Program-made: the position numbers and the translations under genes
Shown here: one piece after another, positions 18,965 through 28,231 of the stretch
How the letters are laid out: each line of letters opens with the position of its first letter
Position numbering within the stretch: the stretch's first letter is position 1
Notes under the pieces: generated by a model
Databases searched by the model: none
What the model saw: the letters and a program-made list of their open reading frames with translations, nothing else
What the model was told of the DNA's origin: nothing
DNA from: [Mycobacterium] vasticus
GTDB lineage: Bacteria > Actinomycetota > Actinomycetes > Mycobacteriales > Mycobacteriaceae
Direction: 5' to 3'
NCBI RefSeq assembly: GCF_020181595.1
Contig: NZ_CP084028.1
Location: 223,021-287,020 of the forward strand
DNA: 64,000 nucleotides

Positions 18965-19645
18965 ATGACGTCCTCGCGGGTGCGGCGGTGGGCGCTGATC
19001 TCTGGTGCGGCCGCCGTGGCGGTCTTTGTCCTGGCGCTGCTGGGCTACCGGCAGCACTGGATCGTGCCATACACCGTCGACGCCTTCGCGTCGGACGTCA
19101 GCCACGACCTCGGCATCGAATACCCGGCCTGGGTGTGGTTCTGGGACGGGGTGTCCACGGTCTTCGCACCGCCGGTGTTCCGGGTGCTGGCCATGGTGGC
19201 GGCCATTGTCGCGGTGATCCGGCGCCGGTTGCGGACGGCGCTGTTCCTACTGGTGACGGTCGAGGCGACCGGCCTGCTCACCCAGGTGGCCAAGGACGCC
19301 GTGGACCGGCGGCGCCCAACGACCGCGCTGGTGGAGGCGACGTCGTCGTCGTTTCCGTCCGGCCACGCGCTCGGGGCGATGGTAGGGGTCGGCGCGCTGC
19401 TGGTGGTGGCGTTGCCGTTGCTGCGCCGTCGCGCCCGGCTGGCCGCGGTGTGCGCCGGCGTGCTGGTGGTGGCCGGTGTGGGTGCCTCGCGGGTGTCGCT
19501 CAGCGTGCACTACCCCTCGGACGTGCTGGCGGGTTGGGCACTGGGTTGGGCGTATGTGTGCGGGTGGGCGGTGCTGCTGCAGCCGTGGGCCGACCGGGTT
19601 GACCCGGTGGGGCCCACACCGCAGGATGATCTTGATGACCAGTAG
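18965..19645 (+). CDS. PAP2-family membrane phosphatase, Rv0308-like
   Basis: This is a polytopic type 2 phosphatidic acid phosphatase-like protein of about 226 residues. The three PAP2 signatures are present: KDAVDRRRP, then FPSGHALG, then SRVSLSVHYPSDV with the catalytic His. Five to six transmembrane helices are predicted, with the active site on the outer face. Substrates in the family are lipid or polyprenyl phosphates. In-frame starts are TTG 18938, GTG 18950 and ATG 18965; the ATG was chosen because a GTGAGG sequence precedes it. Position matches Rv0308. Confidence 0.88.
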   Translation: MTSSRVRRWALISGAAAVAVFVLALLGYRQHWIVPYTVDAFASDVSHDLGIEYPAWVWFWDGVSTVFAPPVFRVLAMVAAIVAVIRRRLRTALFLLVTVEATGLLTQVAKDAVDRRRPTTALVEATSSSFPSGHALGAMVGVGALLVVALPLLRRRARLAAVCAGVLVVAGVGASRVSLSVHYPSDVLAGWALGWAYVCGWAVLLQPWADRVDPVGPTPQDDLDDQ

Positions 19646-19871
19646 CAATGCCGACCCGGTGGGGGCCCTCGTCTGCTCCCGCAAGGGCTGCAGCGCCGAC
19701 GCGACCTTCGGCATGCTGTGGAACAACCCCAAACTGCACACCCCGCAGCGCCGCAAGGTCTGGCTGACCTGCCCCGAGCACCGGGAGTACTTCCGCGAAT
19801 ACCTGTCGACGCGGGGGCTGCTCAGGAGTGAGGAGCCGGTCGAGGCGTTGGAGCGCCGCGCGGAGCCGTGA
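19635..19871 (+). CDS. Small conserved actinobacterial protein (78 aa)
   Basis: The protein starts MTSSNADPVGALVCSRKGC and carries four Cys/His features (VCSRKGC, TCPEHREY) that suggest a small zinc-binding fold. It resembles short actinobacterial proteins of unknown role that are sometimes mislabelled acetone carboxylase; that similarity is from memory. The start overlaps the PAP2 stop by 11 bases, which suggests translational coupling. No function is proposed. Confidence 0.65.
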   Translation: MTSSNADPVGALVCSRKGCSADATFGMLWNNPKLHTPQRRKVWLTCPEHREYFREYLSTRGLLRSEEPVEALERRAEP

Positions 19872-19935
19872 AACCCCGGCACGCCGTGACCCCGCGGTGT
19901 TTGAATCGGCTTCGGGATGCGCCGATGATGAGGGG

Positions 19936-20592
19936 ATGCGTCGAGTCCTGAGCCTGTTCTGCGTCGCGGTGTGTGCCGTCGGAACCACCTTGACCGCGGC
20001 CCCGGGCGCACAAGCCGACACCAACCCGTGGTTCGCCCCCAACGTGGGCAACGCCAGCCAGGTGATTTCCGTAGTCGGCGTCGGTGGTTCGGACGCCAAG
20101 ATGGATGTCTATCAGCGCAGCGCCTCGGGGTGGCAGCCGGTGGCCGCCGGAATCCCCACCCATGTGGGCTCGGCCGGGATGGCCCCGAAGGCCAAGAGCG
20201 GCTACCCCGCCACTCCGATGGGTGTCTTCACCCTGCCGTATGCGTTCGGCACGGCCCCGAATCCCGGTGGGGGACTGCAGTATGTGCAGGTCGGTCCGGA
20301 TCACTGGTGGGACGGCGACGGCAACAGCCCGACCTTCAACACCATGCAGGTCTGCAAACGCGCGCAGTGCAAGTTCGACACCAGCGAGAGTGAGAACCTC
20401 GAGATCCCGCAGTACAAGCACGCGGTGGTGATGGGCGTCAACACCGCTCGCAACCCCGGCGACGGCGGGGCGTTTTTCTTTCACACCACCGACGGCGGTC
20501 CGACCGCGGGATGCGTGGCCATCGACGACGCCAAGCTGGTGCAGGTCATCCAGTGGTTGCGCCCCGGCGCGGTGATGGCGATCGCCCAGTGA
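19936..20592 (+). CDS. Exported L,D-transpeptidase-like protein, Rv0309-like
   Basis: This 218-residue protein has a signal peptide of about 28 residues (MRRVLSLFCVAVCAVG up to AQA-DTN). The C-terminal part has an L,D-transpeptidase-like (YkuD-related) pattern, with His183 in FFFHTTDGGPTAGC and Cys193 as probable catalytic residues. Family members crosslink or modify peptidoglycan outside the membrane. The length equals that of Rv0309 (218 aa), which also follows the PAP2 gene in M. tuberculosis. Enzyme activity in this branch is not established. Confidence 0.8.
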   Translation: MRRVLSLFCVAVCAVGTTLTAAPGAQADTNPWFAPNVGNASQVISVVGVGGSDAKMDVYQRSASGWQPVAAGIPTHVGSAGMAPKAKSGYPATPMGVFTLPYAFGTAPNPGGGLQYVQVGPDHWWDGDGNSPTFNTMQVCKRAQCKFDTSESENLEIPQYKHAVVMGVNTARNPGDGGAFFFHTTDGGPTAGCVAIDDAKLVQVIQWLRPGAVMAIAQ

Positions 20593-20602
20593 CCGCGGCG
20601 GG

Positions 20603-20908
20603 TCAGTCCTGCTCGGCGCAGTAGACCGCTCTGGCGATGCTGACGAATTGATTGGCCGTGGCCAGTGTCAGGCTGGGGTTGGCGTTCTTGACGCCCTTGG
20701 CCGCCTGCTTGGGGTTGTGTCCCGCGACGAGATAGTCGCAGACGCTGTGTGCGCCGGCCACGGCATCGGCCGCGTCCGGGTAGGAGATCCCGGCGCGGTC
20801 GAGTGCGCCGAGGAAGTTGCCGTCCACGGTGTCCGCGGATGCCGGTGCGGCCAGGCCCAGCGCGGCGGTTGCCGCGACGGCGGTGTAGGCGAGTGCGCGA
20901 AGTTTCAT
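20603..20908 (-). CDS. DUF732 exported protein
   Basis: This 101-residue protein has a signal peptide ending near PASA-DTVDG and a mature DUF732 domain. The domain starts DGNFLGALDRAGISY and contains HSVCDYL and a C-terminal AVYC, giving the two conserved Cys residues. DUF732 proteins are small secreted mycobacterial proteins of unknown role. The ATG at 20908 is preceded by GGAGAAC. The neighbouring gene at 20920 is a paralogue in the same direction, so the two form a pair. Confidence 0.85.
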   Translation of the reverse strand: MKLRALAYTAVAATAALGLAAPASADTVDGNFLGALDRAGISYPDAADAVAGAHSVCDYLVAGHNPKQAAKGVKNANPSLTLATANQFVSIARAVYCAEQD

Positions 20909-20919
20909 CGTGTTCTCCG

Positions 20920-21228
20920 TTATCCCGTTGCCAGTTCGGGGCAGTAGGCGGCCGCGGCATACGTCACGAACTTGGCGGTCTTCTTCGGTGACAGGGCCCG
21001 ATTGGAGATCTGCAGCGCACGTGCGGCGCCCTCGACGCGGTGCCCTCCCGCCAGGTAGTCGCAGACCTCGTGCGCGACGCCGATCGCTTCCTGGGGACTG
21101 GTGTATTCGATGCCGGCCTGGTCGACGGCGCCGATGAAGTAGGCGTCCACGTCGGTGTCGGCGTGTGCCGGCGCAGCGAAAGCCAACAGGCAGCCGGCGC
21201 CCAGAGTGGTCACAAGTATGCGTTTCAC
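20920..21228 (-). CDS. DUF732 exported protein, tandem paralogue
   Basis: This 102-residue paralogue of the downstream gene has a signal peptide (MKRILVTTLGAGCLLAFAAPAHA) and a DUF732 domain with DAYFIGAVDQAGIEY, HEVCDYL and AAAYC. The stop lies 11 bases before the start of the second copy, so both are probably on one transcript. The function of DUF732 is unknown. Confidence 0.85.
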   Translation of the reverse strand: MKRILVTTLGAGCLLAFAAPAHADTDVDAYFIGAVDQAGIEYTSPQEAIGVAHEVCDYLAGGHRVEGAARALQISNRALSPKKTAKFVTYAAAAYCPELATG

Positions 21229-21453
21229 AGTGAAAACAGCATCGCGCGTCTGAATTAACCGCCAGCACCGTCAAGGTGAATGGCCGATGAACACAGCCTG
21301 TCAACCTCCCTGCGGAAACGTACAACTCCTTACCAGCCACTCAACAGTTCATTAACTAGCCATCCAATTGACCACGCGCTCGTAACCTTCAGTTCACCAT
21401 CGCCCCGTTTGGTGAGATTGCCGCCGACTGTCGGCGCTGATCGAGGAGAAGTG

Positions 21454-22599
21454 ATGGACTACGGCGTTTTGCCGCCGGAGATCAATTCCGGCCGGATGTA
21501 CACCGGGCCCGGATCGGGCTCCATGCTGACCGCCGCCGCCGCGTGGCAGGAACTGTCCGCCGAGCTGAACTCGACCGCCGCGATGTTCGATTCGGTGACG
21601 TCGGGATTGGTCGCCGGGCCGTGGACGGGCCCGACCGCCACGGCCATGGTCGCCGCCGCGGCGCCGTATGTGACCTGGCTGCGTGGCACCGGCGCCCAGG
21701 CCGAACAGACGGCTCGCCAGGCCGGGGTCGCCGCGCAGGCTTATGCGACAGCGTTGGCCGCGGTGGTCCCCCCGCCGTTGATCGCCGCCAACCGCGCCCT
21801 GCTGCACCAGTTGGTTGCCAGCAACTTCTTCGGGCAGAACTCTCCGGCGATCGCCGAAGCTGAGCGTCAGTACGCCGAGATGTGGGCCCAGGATGCCGCC
21901 GCGATGTACCGCTACGCCAGCTCATCGGCGGCGGCGTCGACGTTGAGCGAATTCAGCCGGCCGCCGCAGACCACCAACACCGCCGGCCAACTCGCCCAGT
22001 CCACCGCGGTCGCGCAGGCCGGATCCGCAGCGGCCACCAACGACGCCACCTCGATCGCGTCGATCATCGGTTCCATCTCGCCATATACCGGGGTGGCCAC
22101 CCAGGCGGCCAGTGCCACCATGACCAGCTGGTCGGGCACGGCGAACATGCTCAGCAACATCAACAACGGGATCGGCCTGACGGCGTTCAACGCCGAGAAC
22201 CCCAGCGGCCTGGACGAGATTCTGCACCCGCCGTTCCTCGGACCGGCCGGCCTGGGCTTGGGCGGTCTGGGCCTGGGTGGCCGGGCGCTGGGCGGCGCCG
22301 GTCTGGGCGGTCTGGGCGGTGTGGGCCTGGGCGGAGCCGGCCTGTCGGCCAGTGCCGGCAATGCGCTCAAGATCGGAGCGCTGACGGTGCCGCACGGCTG
22401 GGCCATGCCGACCACTCTCGCCTCGGCGTCGGCCCCCCTTCCCGCCGCCGCGATACCCGCGGCCGTCGGAGGCGTGCCGGGGACCGCGTTCGGCGAGACC
22501 ATGCTGGGCACCCTGGCCGGCCGCGGCCTGGGCGCCGCGACGGCGCGCGCTGCGTCGCATCGCCGAACCGTGGTGCCGCGGCCACCGGCGGCGGGCTGA
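21454..22599 (+). CDS. PPE-family protein, SVP-like subgroup (first of tandem pair)
   Basis: This PPE protein of about 381 residues starts [16 protein letters not shown] with Pro-Pro-Glu at 7-9. The PPE domain ends with the usual [15 protein letters not shown] near residue 142. A Gly/Leu-rich section (about 265-305) and the motif ALTVPHGW near 310, a variant of the GxxSVPxxW signature, follow. The GTG at 21451 is an alternative start, and GAGGAGAA lies upstream. No PE gene is adjacent, so its export partner must be encoded elsewhere. The next PPE gene starts nine bases after its stop. Confidence 0.9.
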   Translation: MDYGVLPPEINSGRMYTGPGSGSMLTAAAAWQELSAELNSTAAMFDSVTSGLVAGPWTGPTATAMVAAAAPYVTWLRGTGAQAEQTARQAGVAAQAYATALAAVVPPPLIAANRALLHQLVASNFFGQNSPAIAEAERQYAEMWAQDAAAMYRYASSSAAASTLSEFSRPPQTTNTAGQLAQSTAVAQAGSAAATNDATSIASIIGSISPYTGVATQAASATMTSWSGTANMLSNINNGIGLTAFNAENPSGLDEILHPPFLGPAGLGLGGLGLGGRALGGAGLGGLGGVGLGGAGLSASAGNALKIGALTVPHGWAMPTTLASASAPLPAAAIPAAVGGVPGTAFGETMLGTLAGRGLGAATARAASHRRTVVPRPPAAG

Positions 22600-22608
22600 G
22601 CCGAGCTC

Positions 22609-23835
22609 ATGGATTTTGCGCTACTCCCTCCGGAGGTGAACTCCGGGCGGATGTACACCGGTCCGGGAGCGGCGCCGATGCTCGCGGCGGCCGCTGCCTG
22701 GGACGTGCTGGCCGCAGAGCTGGAGTCGGCCGCGGCCGGCTGTGCCGACGTGATCACCAGCCTGACCGGCCACGCCTGGTCGGGTTCGTCCGCGGTGGCG
22801 ATGATGACCGCCGCAACCCCGTATGTGGCGTGGTTGCAGGCCGGAGCGGCCAAGGCCGAACAGACTGCGGCACAGGCGAAGGCGGTCGCCGCGGCGTTTG
22901 AGTCGGCGTTCGCCGCTACGGTGCCGCCCGCCGAGGTCGCCGCCAACCGGACGCTGCTGGCCACGCTCGTGGCCACCAACTTCTTCGGCCAGAACACCCC
23001 GGCGATCGCCGTCACCGAAGCGCACTACGCCGAGATGTGGGCGCAGGACGCCGTCGCGATGTACGGCTACGCCGCCACAGCGTTGTCCGCCAGCGTCCTG
23101 CCGCACCACGATCAGCCGCCGCAGACCACTCGGCCGGCCGCGCTGAGCGATCAGTCCGCCGCGGTGTCGCAGGCCGCCGGCCAAGCGGTCGCGACTCAGC
23201 TGGCCCAGGACTCCCCGGCTCCCGCGGGCGGGCTCCAGGCATTCACCGACGCGCTCGGTCAGTTGTCGCCCTACACCAGCCTCGCCGCCAGCGAGATCAG
23301 TTTCGACTCCAGCATGTACACCGTGGTGAGCAACGGTGCCGGCTGGGGACGGCTGGTGTTCGTCCGCGGCGGGCCCGAGGGTGCGTTGACGTTCTTGGGG
23401 CTGGGTCCGCGCGGCGTGCTGTCGGCGTCCACCACCCCGGTGCCGGGATCCGGGATGAGTTTGGGGATGGGCCGGGCCACTCCGGTCGGTGGACTTTCGG
23501 TGCCGCCGAGCTGGGCCAGTGCGGCCCCGGAGATGCAGTCGAGGGCGTTCACGCTGGCTGCCGCGGAGACCAGATTGCCCGTTCCCGCCGCCGTTATGCC
23601 GCCGGGAACGGTGTTCCAGGAGTCGATGATGGGCACCACCGTGGGCCAGGGTTCGGTGCCGGCCGAAGCGGGCGACGCTCGTCGCGGTCGCAAGCAGGGC
23701 GGCAAGGACGACGATCAGGACGGCACGCCGATGATCACGATGACCAACGGCAACGGCTGGCTGGGGGCGTCCATGGCGTATCACAACCGGCGGCGCGATG
23801 CCGCGCCGCTTCCGGCGCACTGGCGGACCGGCTAG
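22609..23835 (+). CDS. PPE-family protein, SVP subgroup (second of tandem pair)
   Basis: This 408-residue PPE protein starts [16 protein letters not shown] and aligns closely with its upstream neighbour through the PPE domain, which ends [15 protein letters not shown]. It carries the PPE-SVP motif (GGLSVPPSW near residue 295), typical of ESX-5 exported PPE proteins. The C-terminus is charged ([15 protein letters not shown]). It was probably made by tandem duplication followed by divergence. The stop overlaps the convergent TetR gene by four bases. Confidence 0.9.
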   Translation: MDFALLPPEVNSGRMYTGPGAAPMLAAAAAWDVLAAELESAAAGCADVITSLTGHAWSGSSAVAMMTAATPYVAWLQAGAAKAEQTAAQAKAVAAAFESAFAATVPPAEVAANRTLLATLVATNFFGQNTPAIAVTEAHYAEMWAQDAVAMYGYAATALSASVLPHHDQPPQTTRPAALSDQSAAVSQAAGQAVATQLAQDSPAPAGGLQAFTDALGQLSPYTSLAASEISFDSSMYTVVSNGAGWGRLVFVRGGPEGALTFLGLGPRGVLSASTTPVPGSGMSLGMGRATPVGGLSVPPSWASAAPEMQSRAFTLAAAETRLPVPAAVMPPGTVFQESMMGTTVGQGSVPAEAGDARRGRKQGGKDDDQDGTPMITMTNGNGWLGASMAYHNRRRDAAPLPAHWRTG

Positions 23836-24452
23836 CCGCGCTGCAGGTAGTGGCAGACCATATCGATCAGCGCGCGCCGCTCGGACTGCCAGTCGAAGGC
23901 CCCGCCGACGATCATCTGCGCCAACACGATTCCCCGTAGCGCTGCCCAGATAACTTCGGCCACACCGGAATCCGCCGGGTCTTCGGAGATCAGCCGGCCC
24001 AGCCGGTTGATCGCGGAGTTCATCTGCAACAGGTGCCCGAGGGACTGCTCGCCCAGGCTGCCGCGGGTGGCCCGCAGGATCTCGAAGGCGGCCAACGACG
24101 TCGGGCTGGCGTAGCAGTTCCACGCGGTGTCGACCACGGTCTCGATGCGCTGGGCCAGCTCCAATCCGCCGACGTCGACGGCCGACAGGCTGGTCAGCAG
24201 CCGCGCCACCCCGTCGTCGACCACGGCCATCAGCAGGCCGTTGCGGTCGCCGAAGTGGTACTGGATCACCCCCCAGGTCACCCCGGCCCGCTCGGCGACG
24301 TGCTTGGCGGTGGCGGCGGCGAAGCCCTCCTCGTTGATGCAGCGCACCGTCTCGTCGATGATCTTGGCCCGGGTGTCGTCGCCGCGTTTGCGCGGCGCGC
24401 TGGTTCGCCGGGTGGGACCGGCGGGGGCTGCAGGACCAGTGGAAACAGACAT
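23832..24452 (-). CDS. TetR/AcrR-family transcriptional regulator
   Basis: This 206-residue regulator has an N-terminal helix-turn-helix at about residues 25-70 ([18 protein letters not shown] and then [19 protein letters not shown]). The C-terminal ligand domain is unassigned. The gene is divergent from the Rv0311-like gene at 24491, with only 38 bases between starts, so it probably controls itself and that gene. A TTGACT hexamer and an AT-rich stretch occupy this gap. Confidence 0.88.
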   Translation of the reverse strand: MSVSTGPAAPAGPTRRTSAPRKRGDDTRAKIIDETVRCINEEGFAAATAKHVAERAGVTWGVIQYHFGDRNGLLMAVVDDGVARLLTSLSAVDVGGLELAQRIETVVDTAWNCYASPTSLAAFEILRATRGSLGEQSLGHLLQMNSAINRLGRLISEDPADSGVAEVIWAALRGIVLAQMIVGGAFDWQSERRALIDMVCHYLQRG

Positions 24453-24490
24453 TGTTGACTTTATAACATAGTCCCCACTATTTTTCTGCT

Positions 24491-25729
24491 GTGACCGAAT
24501 CCAGGTATGCGTCGCTCTCGCGCGACGAGTTGGCCGTGTTGGTACCCGAGCTGCTGCTGATCGGGCACATGATCGACCGCTCCGGAATGGCCTGGTGCAT
24601 CAGTGAGTTCGGCCGCGAGGAGATGCTGCAGATCGCCATCGAGGAATGGGCCGGAGCCAGCCCGATCTACACCCAGCGCATGCAGCGGGCGCTGAACTTC
24701 GTCGGCGACGACGTACCGACCATCTTCAAGGGCATTCAGTTCGACATCGGCTCACCGCCGCAATTCATGGACTTCCGCTTCACCGTCCACGACCGCTGGA
24801 ACGGCGAGTTCGAGTTGGCCAGCTGCGGCGCGTTGCTCGATGTGGAACCGATGGGCGAGGACTACGTCTTCGGTATGTGCCACACCATCGAGGACCCGAC
24901 GTTCGACGCCACTGCCGTCGCCACCAATGTCAAGGCGCAGTGCCGCCCGGTGCACCGTCCGCCCCGCGCCCCGTCGGATCGGGAGCCGCACTGCTGCTGG
25001 ACTGTCATCATCGATGAGTCCTACCCGCCGGCCCAGCCGATACCTGCGCTTGCGATGATCAGCCAAACCCGCGCCGCCGCATGGGAACTCGATGACATCG
25101 ATCCGTCCGATGAGGGCTTGGCGGACTACGCCGGTCCGCTGCTGGCCGACGTCGACTTCACCGCGTTCTCCCATTCGGCACTGGTCCGGCTGGCCGACGA
25201 GGTGTGCCTTCAGATGCACCTGCTGTACCTGTCGTTCGCGCTGGCGGTGCGCGCCCGTTGCGGGGACTCCGGCGAAGCGGCCGAGTTGGCGACGTCGGTG
25301 GGCCGCCGTCAGCTCACCGGGCTGGCCGGGCTGGCCGCGATGCGCATCAAGAACGCCATGCGACTGTCCGACGACATCGACGGGGCACTGCGCACCTTCG
25401 AGCTGCACCCGCTGCTCAATCCCGCCGGTTACGTGCAGGCCGACATCACCGGTGGCGTGTTGTCGGTGCGCCGCTCGCCCGCGCACGACGACGGTGCCTG
25501 GATCGCGCTGTGCTCACCGGAGTCGATCAATCCGCTGCAGGCGATCGCGACAGCAGTGAACCCGTACCTGCGGGTGGCGGTTGAGGGTGACGGCACCGAC
25601 TGGAATCTTGAGCTGAGCGAAACCGACACCGCCGCAACCGAACTGCCCGAGGTGATGGTGACAAAGGTCAGCGGTGGCGCGAAATTCGTGTTCCGCACCC
25701 GAAAGTCGTTGCCGCTAACGGTTGTATAA
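24491..25729 (+). CDS. Conserved protein of unknown function, Rv0311-like by context
   Basis: This 412-residue soluble protein shows no signal peptide or membrane helix. It begins TESRYASLSRDELAVLVPELLLIGHMIDRSGMAW and has a dense middle section with several Cys residues (HCCWTVIIDESYPP near 175). The position before a Pro/Thr-rich gene and the length (about 409) match Rv0311 of M. tuberculosis, whose function is unknown. The GTG at 24491 starts only 38 bases from the divergent TetR gene. No catalytic motif is recognised. Confidence 0.75.
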   Translation: MTESRYASLSRDELAVLVPELLLIGHMIDRSGMAWCISEFGREEMLQIAIEEWAGASPIYTQRMQRALNFVGDDVPTIFKGIQFDIGSPPQFMDFRFTVHDRWNGEFELASCGALLDVEPMGEDYVFGMCHTIEDPTFDATAVATNVKAQCRPVHRPPRAPSDREPHCCWTVIIDESYPPAQPIPALAMISQTRAAAWELDDIDPSDEGLADYAGPLLADVDFTAFSHSALVRLADEVCLQMHLLYLSFALAVRARCGDSGEAAELATSVGRRQLTGLAGLAAMRIKNAMRLSDDIDGALRTFELHPLLNPAGYVQADITGGVLSVRRSPAHDDGAWIALCSPESINPLQAIATAVNPYLRVAVEGDGTDWNLELSETDTAATELPEVMVTKVSGGAKFVFRTRKSLPLTVV

Positions 25730-25815
25730 CCCTATGGTCTCGGCGGTGGCGGCACATCGCGCCGTGCCCCTATCGTGGTCACGACCCTCCGTTGTCGATC
25801 CAAGGTAAGCAGCAT

Positions 25816-26553
25816 ATGTACGACCCGCAGGGTGATGACGTCACCCAAGAAGCGGACGCAATCGGAGCGACCGCGTTGGCGCCGACGGTTTCGTCGGGGC
25901 CCGGCTCCGGTGTCGTGGACGCCTACGCCTGGTCGCAGGAAGACGGCAGCGCGGGCGCTCCTGAACCGGTGCCCTACGTTGAAGAGTTCTACGACCAGGA
26001 TCCCGGCACCGGGCGGCGTCCGACAGCCGTGGCGCCGCCGGTGCCCGGCCGAAGGCACCCGTCGCATCTGCCGAAGATCGCGCTCTGGATCGGCCTGCTG
26101 GTCGCGCTGATCGCCGTCGCCGGCGCGCTCTACAGCCTGACCCGCATCACCGAGGAAGACACCCCGGTGGAGCCGGAGACCAGTGCGGTCGTGGTGCCGC
26201 TGCCGACGTCGCCCATCCCGCCTCCGCCGCCGCCGACCAGCAAACCGGCTCCGCCGCCGGTGGCCACCACCACCGCGCCGCCGCCGCCGGTAACCACCAC
26301 GCAACCGCCGCCGGCGACCACCACGACGGTGCCGCCGACGACGACCACGACGGTTCCGCCGAGCACCACCACGACGACCCCGCCTCCGACGACGACCACT
26401 ACCGTGCCCCCGACCACGACGGTTCCGCCGACCACCACGCAACCGCCGCCGAGTACGACGGTGCCGCCGACCAGCACCGTGCAGATGACCACCGAGTACT
26501 TGCGAATTCCGTTGGTGCCGATACCGATTCCGATCACGGTCCCGGAGAATTAG
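25816..26553 (+). CDS. Single-pass membrane protein with Pro/Thr-rich outer tail
   Basis: This 245-residue protein has an acidic cytosolic N-terminus, one membrane helix at about residues 86-108 (ALWIGLLVALIAVAGALYSL) and an outer segment made almost wholly of Pro and Thr. It ends in LRIPLVPIPIPITVPEN. TTG 25792 is an alternative start. The same plan recurs in the proteins at 44361-44945 and 45430-46101. It resembles Pro/Thr-rich Rv0312 only in its tail. The role is unknown; the tail may span the cell wall and could be O-mannosylated, which is inference. Confidence 0.75.
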   Translation: MYDPQGDDVTQEADAIGATALAPTVSSGPGSGVVDAYAWSQEDGSAGAPEPVPYVEEFYDQDPGTGRRPTAVAPPVPGRRHPSHLPKIALWIGLLVALIAVAGALYSLTRITEEDTPVEPETSAVVVPLPTSPIPPPPPPTSKPAPPPVATTTAPPPPVTTTQPPPATTTTVPPTTTTTVPPSTTTTTPPPTTTTTVPPTTTVPPTTTQPPPSTTVPPTSTVQMTTEYLRIPLVPIPIPITVPEN

Positions 26554-26562
26554 CCGGCGGTG

Positions 26563-27204
26563 CTAACCCCGGAACAGGGGCACCAGCACGGCGGCGGCGA
26601 ACGCTTCGATCTCCGCGCGGGTCCGGATCTCCGGCGGCCCGTCGGGGGTGAGCAGCAGAGACTGGGTCATTCGGGCCAGAACCGCTGACAGGGAACCGAT
26701 CTCGGCCGCATCGGTCGAGCCGCCGGAGCGTTCTCGCACCAGCCGGATGCGTTCGGCGAGGAAGGCCGACGCCAATTCCACCACGCGCCCGGCCCCGACC
26801 GTCAGTGCCCGCAGCGTCTCGTCGCGGTCCACTTCCAGGAGCTGGTGCAGCAGCCGGTTCTCCCGCACTTCGGTCAGGGTGGTCGTGCAGAACCGGACGA
26901 TGTAGTCGTCGATCTCGGCGTCGGTGGGTGTTGCGGTCAGCTCGCCGGCCCCGGCGTCGATCTGCGTCAGCACCCGGGCGGCCTCATACAGGAAGGCCGC
27001 CGCGACGACCTCGTTCTTGGCGCCCAGCCGGCGATACAGCGTGGCGCGGTTGACCCCGGCGCGGCGGGCGATGTCGTCGGTGCTGGTCCGGCGCACCCCG
27101 GTCAGCGCGAACTGTTCCAGCGCGGCCTGAAGGATGGCGGCGTCGGCGTCAGAGCCGGCCTGCGGTGCCATGCCGAGCAGCGCGAACAGTGGATTGGCGG
27201 CCAT
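26563..27204 (-). CDS. TetR-family regulator divergent from an MpaB-like oxygenase
   Basis: This 213-residue TetR protein has its helix-turn-helix at about residues 20-65 (TSTDDIARRAGVNRATLYRRLGAKNEVV). The ATG at 27204 is used because the upstream in-frame extension has no good start. It is divergent from the MpaB-like gene, and the 95-base gap holds a strong inverted repeat, so it probably represses both genes. The ligand is unknown. Confidence 0.88.
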   Translation of the reverse strand: MAANPLFALLGMAPQAGSDADAAILQAALEQFALTGVRRTSTDDIARRAGVNRATLYRRLGAKNEVVAAAFLYEAARVLTQIDAGAGELTATPTDAEIDDYIVRFCTTTLTEVRENRLLHQLLEVDRDETLRALTVGAGRVVELASAFLAERIRLVRERSGGSTDAAEIGSLSAVLARMTQSLLLTPDGPPEIRTRAEIEAFAAAVLVPLFRG

Positions 27205-27250
27205 CGGGGTTGAATCTACCGCCGCGCGACGTTGCCAACATGTGTGAACG

Positions 27251-27279
27251 ATGCAACAATCATCGTCGTATTGTTGCAT
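27251..27279 (+). promoter_or_regulatory. Inverted repeat, probable TetR operator
   Basis: The 10-base arms ATGCAACAAT (27251-27260) and ATTGTTGCAT (27270-27279) are perfect inverted complements with a 9-base spacer. The repeat sits between the divergent TetR gene and the MpaB-like gene, 20 bases ahead of the latter's GTG. A site this close would block transcription of the oxygenase. Confidence 0.75.
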
Positions 27280-27299
27280 TCTTTTGAAGGGGTGTCATC

Positions 27300-28154
27300 G
27301 TGCCGATCGGGCAACCCAAGCCACCGGTGGACCGCGGTCTGAACCTGGCCGACTACGTCGGCGAGGGCTTCTTGTTCCTCGGCGCCGGTGTGACGGTGCT
27401 GCTGCAACTGGCCGAGCCGGGCGTCGGGCACGGCGTGGCCGACCACAGCACGGTGCTGTCGCGGCCGCTGGACCGACTGCGCACCACCATGACTTACATC
27501 TACGTCACCACGCTCGGCACCGATGACGAGCGTCGTGCCGTGGCCAAGATGGTCAACCAGGCGCACATTCCGGTGAAGTCGACACCGGACGGCCCGGTGG
27601 TCTACAACGGCTTCGACCCCGACCTGCAGCTGTGGGTGGCGGCCACGCTCTACAAGAACGGCCAGGACCTCTATGAGCGCTTCCTGGGTCCGATGGACGA
27701 CGCCACCGCCGACCGGCTCTATGAGCAGTCCTCGGTCTACGGCACCACGCTGCAGGTCAAGCCGGAGATGTGGCCGGCGACTCGCGCCGACTTCGATGTG
27801 TACTGGGAGCGCAAGCTCGATGAGCTGTCCATCGACGACCACGTGCGGGCGTTCTGCGACAAGCTGGTCCGCGGGGGTGACTCGCCGTGGTTCATCCGGA
27901 TCGGCATGCCGCTGAACCGCTGGATCACCCGGGGGCTGCTGCCGCCGCGACTGCGCGAGGAGCTGCACTGGAGCTGGAGTGCCCTTGACCAGCGACTGTT
28001 CGACGCGCTGATGACGGCGCTGCCCCCGGTGTACCGCCTGCTGCCGAGGACCGTCCGCTGGTTGCCGTCGCGCTACTACCTGTGGGCGATGCGCCGCCGC
28101 CTGAGCAGCGGGCGCCGGCTGATCGACGAGCGCGACCGGGTCGGCGCCGCCTGA
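27300..28154 (+). CDS. MpaB-like oxygenase (DUF2236 / latex-clearing-protein superfamily)
   Basis: This 284-residue protein resembles the DUF2236 or MpaB family, which includes rubber oxygenase Lcp and fungal MpaB; members are b-type heme oxygenases that cleave isoprenoid chains. Family features are the early LNLADYVGEGFLFLGAG segment, the LDRLRTTMTYIYVTTLGT segment near residue 60, conserved VNQAHIPVK, and the late PRTVRWLPSRYY segment. The GTG start at 27300 follows a GAAGGGG sequence. The divergent TetR and operator suggest induction by a small lipid or isoprenoid, which is inference. Confidence 0.8.
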   Translation: MPIGQPKPPVDRGLNLADYVGEGFLFLGAGVTVLLQLAEPGVGHGVADHSTVLSRPLDRLRTTMTYIYVTTLGTDDERRAVAKMVNQAHIPVKSTPDGPVVYNGFDPDLQLWVAATLYKNGQDLYERFLGPMDDATADRLYEQSSVYGTTLQVKPEMWPATRADFDVYWERKLDELSIDDHVRAFCDKLVRGGDSPWFIRIGMPLNRWITRGLLPPRLREELHWSWSALDQRLFDALMTALPPVYRLLPRTVRWLPSRYYLWAMRRRLSSGRRLIDERDRVGAA

Positions 28155-28231
28155 TACTGGCCGGCCGGCGCCCGTCGCAGGCACACTGGGGTGTGACCGC
28201 AGAAGCCTGCGGGTGCCAGAAGGAGTGGGCC

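Noticed and set aside
24453..24490. GACT-N9-AGTC repeat between the TetR gene and the 24491 gene
   Set aside because: The 4-base arms are too short to stand out from chance in a 38-base gap, so no operator is claimed.
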